Shown one piece after another: positions 7,090 to 14,544 of a stretch of DNA of 34,704 nucleotides. The number at the start of each line of letters is the position of its first letter. The stretch's first letter is position 1. The position numbers were made by a program, and so were the translations under genes. Location of the stretch: IMG/VR virus record IMGVR_UViG_3300027849_000030, positions 1 to 34,704 of that record; one strand, written 5' to 3'. Origin of the DNA: a virus. The notes under the pieces were generated by a model that was given only the letters and a program-made list of their open reading frames with translations, ran no database searches and was not told the origin of the DNA.

Positions 7090-8330
7090 TGAAAGGCTTT
7101 AAGAACCAACTAGCTGAAGCAGCTGGAAAGAACACGCATATGACTCATATTGAAGATTTGATTCTTGATGGCGGAGTAAAAGGCGCGAGACAGGCCATAC
7201 TTGCATTAAGATCATTAAGAGATATGCTTTCTGGTAATGCAAAATCTGCAGTAGATGTTACTGTTAAATGGGATGGAGCTCCTGCTGTATTTGCTGGAGA
7301 AGATCCATCTGATGGTAAGTTCTTTGTTGCTAAGAAAGGCATCTTTAATGCTAATCCAAAGATCTATAAGTCTCACGAAGATATTGATGCTGATACTAGT
7401 GGTGATCTAAATAAAAAATTGAAAATGGCCTTTGATTACATTAAGCCTCTTGGAGTAAAAGGTGTAATCCAGGGTGACTTTATGTTTGATCAATCAGATC
7501 TTAAAAAGGAGAAAATAGATGGAGTTGTTCATATTGTCTTTCATCCTAATACTATCGCTTATGCAGTACCTAATGATACACCTCTTGCTAAGGAAATTGG
7601 ATCAGCTAAGATTGGAATTGTCTGGCATACAATCTATAGTGGAGCGACTTTTGAGACTATGAATGCTGAGTTTGGCAGACCAATTGTTTCAAAGTTAAAG
7701 CCATCTAAAAACGTTTGGATGGTCGATGCTACATTACCTGATTTGTCTGGTACTGCAACACTTACTAAATCAGAGACCGAAGCTCTTAATAACAAGCTTT
7801 CAGAAGCTGGTAAGTTATTTAGAAAAATATCAGGTTCTACACTAAAAGAATTAGAATCAAACAAAGAATTAAACCTTGTTATTAATGTATATAATAATAG
7901 GAAAGTTAGAGAAGGCCAAAGAATTACTAATACTAAGTCTCATGCAATGGGTCTTATTACCTTTGTCCAAGAACGTTATCAAAAAGAGATTGATAAAAGA
8001 AGTAGTCAAAAGGGTAAAGATACTCAAATTAATAAACGCGATGCATTACTTAAATTCTTTGATAAAACAAACTTAAAAAACTTACAAAATGTGTTTGATT
8101 TACAAAATTTAGTAGTAGATAGCAAATTAATTATTATAAATAAACTAAATGGTCTAAATAAAATTGGTACTTTTGTGAAGACTAAATCCGGATTTAAGGT
8201 AACCAACCCTGAGGGTTTTGTTGCTATAGATCGTATGGAAGGTGGCGCAGTTAAACTTGTTGATAGATTAGAATTCTCTACTAATAACTTCAGCAAGGAT
8301 ATTATTAAAGGTTGGGATAGTCCTAACTAA
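7089..8330 (+). CDS. Tagged protein with a ligase-like K-W-D-G motif
   Basis: The 413-residue product belongs to a family I recall from marine T4-like phages, possibly listed as DUF6267. It begins M-K-G-F-K-N-Q-L-A-E-A, very close to T4 capsid-targeting tags; a cut after E10 would match the T4 prohead-protease rule. The core has V-K-W-D-G-A-P-A-V-F (59-68), which fits motif I (K-x-D-G, adenylated lysine) of DNA/RNA ligases and capping enzymes. F-V-A-K-K-G-I-F (79-86) and V-I-Q-G-D-F (126-131) sit where motifs III and IIIa might be. A clear motif V is not obvious, so ligase activity is a hypothesis. The ATG overlaps the upstream stop (TAATG). Confidence 0.85.
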   Translation: MKGFKNQLAEAAGKNTHMTHIEDLILDGGVKGARQAILALRSLRDMLSGNAKSAVDVTVKWDGAPAVFAGEDPSDGKFFVAKKGIFNANPKIYKSHEDIDADTSGDLNKKLKMAFDYIKPLGVKGVIQGDFMFDQSDLKKEKIDGVVHIVFHPNTIAYAVPNDTPLAKEIGSAKIGIVWHTIYSGATFETMNAEFGRPIVSKLKPSKNVWMVDATLPDLSGTATLTKSETEALNNKLSEAGKLFRKISGSTLKELESNKELNLVINVYNNRKVREGQRITNTKSHAMGLITFVQERYQKEIDKRSSQKGKDTQINKRDALLKFFDKTNLKNLQNVFDLQNLVVDSKLIIINKLNGLNKIGTFVKTKSGFKVTNPEGFVAIDRMEGGAVKLVDRLEFSTNNFSKDIIKGWDSPN

Positions 8331-8348
8331 ATGGAACCGAGGATAACC

Positions 8349-8735
8349 ATGAAAACTTTTAAAGAACATAATGAAGAAGTCAGTGATGACTCTGTAGATA
8401 CTACAGAAGCTATGACTCTTCAGCATCGTATGAAAATGAAAGCTAGTTTCAGGAAGAATAAATCTAAGATTGCATTAGGTAAAAAGAAAGCTGCACGTAA
8501 ACTAGCATCTCCAGAAAAACTCAAAGGTCGCGCAACTAAGAAAGCTCGTGACATCATGATTCAAAAAATACTTAAGAATAAAAAGAAAGGTGATCTATCA
8601 TTCGCTGGTCGAGCTGGTATTGAAAAGCGTTTAGCTAGTAAAAAGGGTGCAATCGCGAAGATCGCTAAAAAGTTACTACCAGGCATTAAAAAGGCTGATA
8701 GAGCTAAATTAAAGAGCAAAGGTAAAGACAAATAA
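8349..8735 (+). CDS. Lys/Arg-rich tagged protein, likely nucleic-acid binding
   Basis: The 128-residue product starts at ATG 8349, six bases after GAGG (8339-8342); the in-frame ATG at 8331 has no such site. It opens with the tag-like M-K-T-F-K-E-H-N-E-E, then turns extremely basic: M-K-M-K-A-S-F-R-K-N-K-S-K, G-K-K-K-A-A-R-K, and many further Lys/Ala stretches to the C terminus. Comparable lysine-rich proteins occur in the same setting in cyanophages. High positive charge suggests DNA condensation or packaging with DNA in the head, as for T4 internal proteins. This is inference from composition. Confidence 0.8.
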   Translation: MKTFKEHNEEVSDDSVDTTEAMTLQHRMKMKASFRKNKSKIALGKKKAARKLASPEKLKGRATKKARDIMIQKILKNKKKGDLSFAGRAGIEKRLASKKGAIAKIAKKLLPGIKKADRAKLKSKGKDK

Positions 8736-8736
8736 T

Positions 8737-9924
8737 ATGGAAATTAAAAGCTTTAGCGACTATTTAACTGAAGCTAAAGGCGAAGTCTATTTCGTCTTTG
8801 GTAGATTTAATCCACCAACTTCAGGTCATGAGAAACTCTTTGACAAGCTAAAAGCGACTGCAGGTAGTAATCCATATCGTATATATGGCTCAAAGTCGCA
8901 AGATCCTAAAAAGAATCCTTTGTCATTTAAAGAGAAAGTAAAGTTCTTACGTAAAATGTTTCCAAAACATGCTCGTAGCATAATGGCTGATGGTGATGTT
9001 AGACATGTTATGGACATTGCTACTAAATTATATGACCAGGGTTATACCTCAGTAACTATGGTTGCTGGTTCAGATAGAGTACAAGAGTTTGATACTCTTC
9101 TTAATAAATATAACGGTGTCGATTCTAGACATGGTTTCTATAACTTCGAAAAGGGTATTAAAGTCGTTTCAGCTGGAGAAAGAGATCCAGATGCTGAAGG
9201 TGTTGAAGGTATGTCAGCATCTAAGTTAAGATCATTTGCTATAGATAACGATTTAGAAAACTTCTCAAAGGGAATGCCAAAAAGTTATAAAGATTCAAAA
9301 GCATTATTCAATGCAATTAGAAAGGGTATGGGTCTAAAAGAAACTCATATGCATCGCAAACATGTTGAATTAGAAACAGTATCAGAAAAAAGAGAACAGT
9401 TTGTAACAGGTAACCTTTATAAAGAAGGTGATGAAGTTGTTCTAAAAGAAACAAATCAAATCGGTGTTATTAATAGATGTGGTACTAACTTCTTAGTAGT
9501 CGAATTCGGCGAATGGAAGAAGAGAGTTTGGTTAGACGACGTTGAATTATTAGACGAAAAGAAATATACCGATATGGATTCAGAAGAAAAAGCTAAGCAC
9601 GACAAGCCAAAACCTAATGCTCCTGAAAGTCAACACACAAAGAATTTTAAAAAGAAGTTTGGTGAAATGAAAAGCTTTTCACAATCATTAGAAGAAGCTG
9701 ACGCTAAATCAGCTCTTATGAAAAAGGCTGATAAATCAGGAATGCCTTATAGTATCCTAAAGAAAGTATTTGATCGTGGCTATGCTGCTTGGAAGACAAG
9801 TCATAGACCAGGAACAAATCCAACTCAGTGGGGATTAGCTCGAGTCAACTCATTTACAACTAAATCATCTGGAACGTGGGGTAAAGCTGATAAAGATCTT
9901 GCTTCAAAGGTCAGGGGAAAATAA
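8737..9924 (+). CDS. Tagged multi-domain protein with cytidylyltransferase/NMNAT-like domain
   Basis: The 395-residue product is modular. Residues 1-13 are a tag (M-E-I-K-S-F-S-D-Y-L-T-E-A). Residues 16-195 form a nucleotidyltransferase fold: F-G-R-F-N-P-P-T-S-G-H (21-31) carries the (H/T)-x-G-H site, and M-S-A-S-K-L-R (159-165) matches the S-x-T/S-x-x-R motif. Such enzymes transfer a nucleotide to a phosphorylated substrate (NMNAT, pantetheine phosphate or glycerol phosphate type). Residues 226-275 look like a small beta-barrel. Residues 311-321 repeat the tag inside the protein (M-K-S-F-S-Q-S-L-E-E-A), followed by a module with S-G-M-P-Y-S-I-L-K-K-V and H-R-P-G-T, known as a stand-alone unit in other phages. 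The architecture suggests a gene fusion. The substrate is unknown. Confidence 0.88.
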   Translation: MEIKSFSDYLTEAKGEVYFVFGRFNPPTSGHEKLFDKLKATAGSNPYRIYGSKSQDPKKNPLSFKEKVKFLRKMFPKHARSIMADGDVRHVMDIATKLYDQGYTSVTMVAGSDRVQEFDTLLNKYNGVDSRHGFYNFEKGIKVVSAGERDPDAEGVEGMSASKLRSFAIDNDLENFSKGMPKSYKDSKALFNAIRKGMGLKETHMHRKHVELETVSEKREQFVTGNLYKEGDEVVLKETNQIGVINRCGTNFLVVEFGEWKKRVWLDDVELLDEKKYTDMDSEEKAKHDKPKPNAPESQHTKNFKKKFGEMKSFSQSLEEADAKSALMKKADKSGMPYSILKKVFDRGYAAWKTSHRPGTNPTQWGLARVNSFTTKSSGTWGKADKDLASKVRGK

Positions 9925-10274
9925 TGAAAGAGTTTAACGAATTCTTAAATGAAGGAAAATCAGCATCTTCACGATTAACCAGTCGTCTTAAAAGCAAAGG
10001 TCTTGACTTAGATAAAAAGGCAAAGGATCGTAAAGCTGAACATGATAAGCTTAAAGCTAAATACGCTAAAGAAGATACCCTAGATGAAGCTCCTCTTGTA
10101 ATGAAAGACGCTGACATCCTTGATTCAATTTGGGATAAAGTAAAACCTGAACTACAGAAGATGTTAAGAAGTGGTAACTTAGAAACTGTTAATAACTTTG
10201 CTCGTATTGGTAAGTATAGAATAAGCAAAGACAAGCAGAGTAAAGGTAAAACCTATAGGTATGATCTTAAGTAA
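9924..10274 (+). CDS. Small tagged protein, function unknown
   Basis: The 116-residue product begins M-K-E-F-N-E-F-L-N-E-G, a near copy of the T4 internal-protein tag with the putative cut after E10. Residues 15-50 are a highly charged helix rich in Lys, Asp and Glu. A second possible protease site, T-L-D-E-A, lies at 52-56. The C-terminal 60 residues form a separate compact segment (I-L-D-S-I-W-D-K-V-K-P-E-L-Q-K-M-L). The ATG overlaps the previous stop by one base and the stop overlaps the next ATG by one base. No family recognised beyond the tag. Confidence 0.78.
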   Translation: MKEFNEFLNEGKSASSRLTSRLKSKGLDLDKKAKDRKAEHDKLKAKYAKEDTLDEAPLVMKDADILDSIWDKVKPELQKMLRSGNLETVNNFARIGKYRISKDKQSKGKTYRYDLK

Positions 10275-10942
10275 TGGATAATTTTAAAGAGCATTTTGAA
10301 CTAATGGAAGGTGTCAACGATCCTTCTATTTTTAAAGCTATATTCCTAGCAGGTGGGCCAGGTTCTGGTAAATCATTTGTTGTAGGTAAAACAGCTCTTC
10401 AGGCACTTGGATTTAGATTAATTAATTCAGACGATGCTTTTGAAAAGGGATTAAAGAAAGCAGGACTTACAGCTTCTCCAGAGGATATTGCGTCAGCTCA
10501 AGGTCAATCTGCTCGTGCTAAAGCAAAAGCAATTACTGGTAAGAAAATGAACTTTGCTCTTGAAGGTAGATTGGGTATTGTTATTGATGGTACTGGTAAG
10601 GATTATGCTAAGATTAAAAAGCAAGTCGATATGTTAAGAGAGATAGGTTATGCTGTACATATGATATTTGTTAATACTGATTTAGATACAGCTTTAGAAA
10701 GAAACAAAACGAGAGATCGATCTTTAGAAGATAGCTTAGTTACTAAAATGTGGAAAGATGTTCAAAAGAATATTGGTAAATTCCAAGGGTTATTTAGAAA
10801 TAGATTAATCATTGTTGATAACTCTAAAGGTTCTGATATTGAAGGTCAAACAATTGGCGCGTTTAAAAGAATAAAAACTTGGGCTGCCAAAGCTCCTGAA
10901 AACGCGATTGCTGCTAGATGGATAAAAGGACAGAAAAAATGA
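10274..10942 (+). CDS. Tagged P-loop kinase-like protein (zeta-toxin/polynucleotide-kinase-like)
   Basis: The 222-residue product opens with M-D-N-F-K-E-H-F-E-L-M-E-G, a variant of the operon's tag. Walker A is G-G-P-G-S-G-K-S (27-34), inside F-L-A-G-G-P-G-S-G-K-S. It is followed by L-I-N-S-D-D-A-F (49-56), the position of the catalytic aspartate in zeta toxins and the kinase domain of polynucleotide kinases. I-D-G-T-G-K-D-Y (about 98-105) and V-N-T-D-L-D-T-A-L-E-R-N (about 135-146) fit the adenylate-kinase-type core and lid. A phosphotransferase is well supported; whether the acceptor is RNA, a nucleotide or another small molecule is not visible. Coupled to both neighbours by overlaps. Confidence 0.85.
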   Translation: MDNFKEHFELMEGVNDPSIFKAIFLAGGPGSGKSFVVGKTALQALGFRLINSDDAFEKGLKKAGLTASPEDIASAQGQSARAKAKAITGKKMNFALEGRLGIVIDGTGKDYAKIKKQVDMLREIGYAVHMIFVNTDLDTALERNKTRDRSLEDSLVTKMWKDVQKNIGKFQGLFRNRLIIVDNSKGSDIEGQTIGAFKRIKTWAAKAPENAIAARWIKGQKK

Positions 10943-11394
10943 ATAACAGAGATGAATTAAAAGCCAGAGATAAAATAGTATCAACATTCACATCAAAGTG
11001 GAAGTACAAGCTTGATAAAGATCAATTTGGTGCTGCTGATTCGTGGAAGATTATATACTCAGCTGATGCTGATGGTAAATTTGTTGGTGATTGCGAAGAC
11101 TATTCTCTATCAATTCTATATAGACTATGTGGCGAAAGTCATCTTAAAATGTGGTGGATGTTACTTACCCATCAAGCAGGTATTTGTTTAGTAGGTCCAA
11201 GTAAGTGGAAAGTATCGCATGCCGTGTTAAGATACAAAGGCGAATACGTAGATAACTGGACTAGAAAGTTCGGTGCCAAAAACAATATAGAAAAGAATCA
11301 TACGTTCCATGTGTTTTATGGGTATGGTTGGGCATATCAAGTTGCTATTAAAATGATTATAAGTAAGATAGTAAGAACTATTAAGGGAACATAA
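10939..11394 (+). CDS. Transglutaminase-like cysteine protease (BTLCP type)
   Basis: The 151-residue product contains G-D-C-E-D-Y-S (50-56), S-H-A-V-L-R-Y (93-99) and V-D-N-W (104-107). Together these give the Cys-His-Asp triad (C52, H94, D105) of bacterial transglutaminase-like cysteine proteinases. The family is papain-fold and its members cleave proteins or act on amides. The ATG at 10939 overlaps the upstream stop as ATGA and has AAAAGGA eight bases upstream, so it is preferred to the in-frame ATG at 10918. It lacks the M-K-x-F tag of its neighbours. Possible roles are processing of virion proteins or attack on a host protein; neither can be decided here. Confidence 0.8.
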   Translation: MNNRDELKARDKIVSTFTSKWKYKLDKDQFGAADSWKIIYSADADGKFVGDCEDYSLSILYRLCGESHLKMWWMLLTHQAGICLVGPSKWKVSHAVLRYKGEYVDNWTRKFGAKNNIEKNHTFHVFYGYGWAYQVAIKMIISKIVRTIKGT

Positions 11395-11771
11395 TGCATA
11401 ATTTTTTAGAACATATCGAAGAAAGGTTTGGTTTATACGAAGGCGTTCAAGTCCCTTTGGAACAACCTATGATCGAAATCGATGAAGCTGGAGATCCTGA
11501 GCTAAATAAGCCTAAAAGATCTAGTGGCAAAAAGAAATATGTAGTTTATGTTAAAAATCCTAAGACTGGTAACGTAAAGAAAATCGAATTTGGCGACGAG
11601 AAAGGTGGTCTTACATCAAAGATTGGCGATAAAGATGCAGCAAAAAGCTTTGCGGCACGTCATAAATGTGATACAAAGACTGACAAAATGAAAGCAGGCT
11701 ATTGGGCGTGTCGTCTCCCGAAGTATGCTGCAGACTTGGGGCTTAAAGGTGGTGGAAATTACTTTTGGTAA
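11394..11771 (+). CDS. Tagged small protein with a conserved Cys-containing C-terminal domain
   Basis: The 125-residue product begins M-H-N-F-L-E-H-I-E-E-R-F-G-L-Y-E-G, an extended form of the tag, with a second candidate cut at I-D-E-A (29-32). Residues 45-125 form a domain I have seen in many phage and giant-virus proteins. It has Y-V-V-Y-V-K-N-P-K-T-G-N-V-K-K, then A-A-R-H-K-C-D-T-K-T-D-K, then Y-W-A-C-R-L-P-K-Y. The two Cys and the His could bind a metal. The function of the family is not known to me. The ATG overlaps the upstream stop by one base. Confidence 0.8.
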   Translation: MHNFLEHIEERFGLYEGVQVPLEQPMIEIDEAGDPELNKPKRSSGKKKYVVYVKNPKTGNVKKIEFGDEKGGLTSKIGDKDAAKSFAARHKCDTKTDKMKAGYWACRLPKYAADLGLKGGGNYFW

Positions 11772-12021
11772 ACCGTATTGGGAAGATGGCGAGGTAAGAA
11801 CCTTTGACCCAACGTGCGAAGATGCTGAATTCGTTTGGCATAGAGACTTTGAAGACAGAGAAATAGAAATTTTAGAAGGCGAAGGTTGGCAATTTCAAAT
11901 ACAGAAATGCTTGCCTTGGCTATTAAAAAAAGGAATGGTGTTCGATATCAAAAGTACCGAATATCATAGATTAATCAAAGGGGTAACACCTCTTAAATGT
12001 AGGGTTTACAAATATGCCTAA
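11749..12021 (+). CDS. Cupin-like small protein, probable GTG start
   Basis: The core reads F-V-W-H-R-D-F-E-D-R-E-I-E-I-L-E-G-E-G-W-Q-F-Q, then L-P-W-L-L-K-K-G-M-V-F-D-I, then Y-H-R-L-I-K-G. This pattern of beta strands with H-x-D and a later Y-H-R fits a single-domain cupin; similar proteins occur in other T4-like phages. The frame opens at ATG 11725, but this overlaps the previous gene by 47 bases. The two GTG codons at 11749 and 11752 give an N terminus (V-E-I-T-F-G-K-P-Y-W) that looks more natural. Product about 90 residues. Ligand and reaction unknown. Confidence 0.72.
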   Translation: MVEITFGKPYWEDGEVRTFDPTCEDAEFVWHRDFEDREIEILEGEGWQFQIQKCLPWLLKKGMVFDIKSTEYHRLIKGVTPLKCRVYKYA

Positions 12022-12319
12022 TGTTACTGCTACCCAGCAGAGAGCCGAAGCTCAATTAAGACTTGATCGTATAGAAACAAAGATCGATCAAATGGCCGAG
12101 GCTATTATTGCCTTAGCTCGAGCTGAAGAAAAGATTATAACTCTTGTTGAAATTAATAAGCAACAGGGAGTACAAATATTAGGTCTTATAAATAGAGTTG
12201 ATAAGTTAGATCAGGTCGTACGTGAAAATGCGGCAACGGTAAGTGTAATTAATAGATTGTTCTGGATTATCGCTGCGGCAGCCGCTACAGCTATTACGGG
12301 CATGCTTTTCATAAAATAG
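12014..12319 (+). CDS. Coiled-coil protein with C-terminal membrane anchor
   Basis: The 101-residue product has a long amphipathic helix (about 8-75) with regular hydrophobic spacing, consistent with a coiled coil. One hydrophobic segment follows at 82-100 (L-F-W-I-I-A-A-A-A-A-T-A-I-T-G-M-L-F-I), ending in Lys, so the protein is tail-anchored in the membrane. Similar small proteins are found in many phages, often near lysis or head genes. Its role is unknown. The ATG lies inside the last codons of the upstream gene. Confidence 0.72.
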   Translation: MPNVTATQQRAEAQLRLDRIETKIDQMAEAIIALARAEEKIITLVEINKQQGVQILGLINRVDKLDQVVRENAATVSVINRLFWIIAAAAATAITGMLFIK

Positions 12320-12329
12320 GAGAATACTG

Positions 12330-13010
12330 ATGAAAAAATATGAAGACGATATCATCGCAAGCGTAGCTCAAGCTGTTAGCGATGTAGTAGAAGGTAAAGT
12401 AAAAGAAGAAGTTAAATATCCACATGATATGTTTGATCCAAAGACTGGCGAAAAAGAAGTAGCTAAAGACGAAGCTGAACATAAAGCTCTTTCTAAAAAA
12501 GGTTATACCCATGACAAGCCAGAAGTTGATGAAGCTGATGAGCCTAAAGCTAAAGGCGAAAAAGATTTTGTTGCTAAGCATAAAGTTAAGAAGTCTGGCG
12601 AAAAAGAAGATGGTTCTGTAGTTAAAGAAGCTTCTTGTGACGACGATGAAGATCTTGACGAAGCTGTTGATAAAAAACTAGTTAAGAAAGCTGTAGAAAC
12701 TGCTCTTAAGATGGGTGGTAATATGACTGGTGCTGTTAAGAAAATCGAACAGATGATGAAAGGTCTATCTAAAGATAAAGAAGTAGCTGCTGCGTTACAA
12801 CTAGCTAATGAAGAAGTAAGCGAAGCTGTATTAGACGATGCTCATGCTATGAATACTCTTTTAGAAGATAAAGCTAAGTACAAAGCATTCTTTAACAAAG
12901 CTCTTAAGAAGTTTGGTGTTAAATCACCTGGTGAACTAGAAGGCGATAAGAAGAAAGAATTCTTTGATTACGTCGATGCTGGTTACGAGGCGGACAACGA
13001 AGAAGATTAG
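12330..13010 (+). CDS. Highly charged protein with possible multiple protease sites
   Basis: The 226-residue product follows AGGAG with good spacing. The N terminus M-K-K-Y-E-D-D-I-I-A is only a weak version of the operon's tag. Residues 20-115 are low-complexity and rich in Glu, Lys and Asp, with V-D-E-A (66-69) and L-D-E-A (109-112), both possible prohead-protease sites. The C-terminal 45 residues are a recurrent phage module (F-F-N-K-A-L-K-K-F-G-V-K-S-P-G-E-L, ending F-D-Y-V-D-A-G-Y). It seems likely to be packaged in, or to act during assembly of, the head. This is inference. Confidence 0.78.
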   Translation: MKKYEDDIIASVAQAVSDVVEGKVKEEVKYPHDMFDPKTGEKEVAKDEAEHKALSKKGYTHDKPEVDEADEPKAKGEKDFVAKHKVKKSGEKEDGSVVKEASCDDDEDLDEAVDKKLVKKAVETALKMGGNMTGAVKKIEQMMKGLSKDKEVAAALQLANEEVSEAVLDDAHAMNTLLEDKAKYKAFFNKALKKFGVKSPGELEGDKKKEFFDYVDAGYEADNEED

Positions 13011-13023
13011 TTATATATAATAT

Positions 13024-13395
13024 ATGATGAAATTATTTGACAAACTAACTAGTAGAAACTTTGAACTCTTTGCGTCACACCATTACAATAATCCTGAATG
13101 CTGTGACGTAGAGGAATTCAAAGACGACTTGACTAGATTTAAGTACCTAAAGCGATTACTTAGGCGATATGAACAATATGGCGATTTACAAGAAAGACTC
13201 ATATTGAACCACATTACTGTCTTATATAATGTTTTTGGTATTGAAGCAGCTAATAGAATGATGTGGTTTAAAATAGAACCAGAACACTATTCTATGTTAA
13301 AGACTTTTTTAATCTTCTTGAATTATTTACACGAAGATGCTAAGGTAGAAATACCATTAGATCAAGTCATAATAGATAAACTGAGGAAACTTTAA
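13024..13395 (+). CDS. Conserved T4-like phage protein, function unknown
   Basis: The 123-residue product is predicted all-helical. It matches a small family I recall from cyanophages and related T4-like phages, with F-D-K-L-T-S-R-N-F-E-L-F-A near the start, F-K-D-D-L-T-R-F-K-Y-L-K-R-L-L in the middle and V-F-G-I-E-A-A-N-R-M. It lies 13 bases after the previous stop in an AT-rich gap. ATG 13024 and ATG 13027 are both possible; neither has a clear ribosome site. The stop shares its last base with the next ATG. In relatives it also precedes the gene next to it here. Confidence 0.8.
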   Translation: MMKLFDKLTSRNFELFASHHYNNPECCDVEEFKDDLTRFKYLKRLLRRYEQYGDLQERLILNHITVLYNVFGIEAANRMMWFKIEPEHYSMLKTFLIFLNYLHEDAKVEIPLDQVIIDKLRKL

Positions 13396-13994
13396 TGAGC
13401 GTAGTCTCAAGAACAGCTGATTTATTCTATGCCTTTAGGTTTCTAAAGTTATTAGTTTCGTCTTGGGATAAGACCGATGCTTATGAACTAGGCATTATCG
13501 ACGCTGAAGGAAAAGTCCTTAAGAAAGCTAAAGATAGAAAAACACCACAAGAAAAATCAGCATATACCGTATTCCATAGACTAGTATTTAATCTAAAGCG
13601 ATTACTCAATAAGTTACCTGGTGGCGGAAGCAAACTAGCATCTTATGCATCAGCTTTATATTTAATTAAAGAACATACTGGTCTTACTGATGACGAGATC
13701 AAAGAAGTCTTAGATAAAGTCTTTGAAGATCTTGAAGACTTTATAGAAAGTGATATTTCTGAAAGTTCTTCATGGTTTGAAAAGAAGAATAGATTATCAC
13801 CTGGAACATACTTATTAACTCAATCAATTGCATCTCCGGACACCGGTGAAGTGATCGCTCATATAAATACTAGGGTAGAGGCTATTGATTTTACCGAAGC
13901 ATATGATAACATATTCGGTTTAAATATATATCAGGTCGAACATATGTTAACTAAGCAAAAAGTACTAGTAACTAGCGTGGATTTAAAACGATGA
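13395..13994 (+). CDS. Conserved T4-like phage protein, probable structural or assembly role
   Basis: The 199-residue product has the N terminus M-S-V-V-S-R-T-A-D-L-F-Y-A-F-R-F-L-K-L-L-V and later L-G-I-I-D-A-E-G-K, F-H-R-L-V-F-N-L-K-R-L, and F-G-L-N-I-Y-Q-V-E-H. I recognise this set from other T4-like phages, where it follows the same small gene as here. No enzymatic motif is visible. It lacks the M-K-x-F tag. Overlaps at both ends (one base upstream, ATGA downstream) place it firmly in the operon. Function not known. Confidence 0.82.
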   Translation: MSVVSRTADLFYAFRFLKLLVSSWDKTDAYELGIIDAEGKVLKKAKDRKTPQEKSAYTVFHRLVFNLKRLLNKLPGGGSKLASYASALYLIKEHTGLTDDEIKEVLDKVFEDLEDFIESDISESSSWFEKKNRLSPGTYLLTQSIASPDTGEVIAHINTRVEAIDFTEAYDNIFGLNIYQVEHMLTKQKVLVTSVDLKR

Positions 13995-14338
13995 AATCAT
14001 TTAAAGAAATACGAGAAATAGACATTGATAATCTTATTGACATGTCTGAAGCTGATCAATTAGCTCATATTGACACATTAAGCGAAGAGCAAATTGATGA
14101 ACTTATTGGGAAACTTGTAAAAGGAACTGCTAAGTTAGCTGGTAAAGCCGCTAAGGCTGGTGGAAAGCTAGCGTTTAAAGGCGCTAAAGCTGGTGTTAAA
14201 CGTTTAACACCACAAGGCCGTGCTGATGCTGCTAATAAGAAAGCTAATAAAATCGAAAGGCAGCGCAAAGCTAAAGATAATCTTAAAAAGGCTAAAGAAC
14301 GATTAGCTAAAGCAAAAGCTTCAAAGAAGGACTCATGA
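13991..14338 (+). CDS. Tagged Ala/Lys-rich basic protein
   Basis: The 115-residue product begins M-K-S-F-K-E-I-R-E-I, close to the shared tag. Residues 10-42 are acidic (D-I-D-N-L-I-D-M-S-E-A, T-L-S-E-E-Q-I-D-E-L). From residue 43 it becomes a repetitive, strongly basic Ala/Gly/Lys helix (K-G-T-A-K-L-A-G-K-A-A-K-A-G-G-K, R-Q-R-K-A-K-D-N-L-K-K-A-K). The sharp charge switch suggests an acidic leader that is cut away or masks a DNA-binding tail. This would fit an internal head protein, but composition is the only evidence. Confidence 0.78.
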   Translation: MKSFKEIREIDIDNLIDMSEADQLAHIDTLSEEQIDELIGKLVKGTAKLAGKAAKAGGKLAFKGAKAGVKRLTPQGRADAANKKANKIERQRKAKDNLKKAKERLAKAKASKKDS

Positions 14339-14544
14339 AATCATTTAACGATATGTGGGAAGACGCCGCTGCTAATTCAGTATCATCTGGCGGTGTATCA
14401 CTTCCAGCTGACGCAGCTAAGAAAAAGAAGAAAAAAGATTTATACGACGGACGAACTAAACTCGGACGTAAATTTGTAGAAAGAATTATGGCTAGGCGTA
14501 AAGCGGCCGAAGCAAAAAGGGAAATCAAAAATGAAAACGTTTAA
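14335..14544 (+). CDS. Small tagged basic protein
   Basis: The 69-residue product begins M-K-S-F-N-D-M-W-E-D-A-A-A. It then has a poly-lysine run (K-K-K-K-K-K, 29-34) and Y-D-G-R-T-K-L-G-R-K-F-V-E-R-I-M-A-R-R. Small proteins of this layout, with D-G-R-T-K followed by an Arg-rich helix, occur in other T4-like phages. ATGA overlap with the upstream gene; the 3' end overlaps the next gene by 14 bases. Function unknown; nucleic-acid binding is plausible. Confidence 0.75.
   Translation: MKSFNDMWEDAAANSVSSGGVSLPADAAKKKKKKDLYDGRTKLGRKFVERIMARRKAAEAKREIKNENV

Noticed and set aside
8135-8142. TATAAATA octamers inside coding sequence (also 13862-13869, 22964-22971 and one near 30437)
   Set aside because: About five such octamers are expected by chance per strand at this base composition. 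These lie inside genes and not near an operon border, so they are not called as late promoters.
13011-13023. TTATATATAATATATG gap resembling a -10 box before the gene at 13024
   Set aside because: There is no -35-like hexamer 17 bases upstream and the gap is only 13 bases in a continuous operon.
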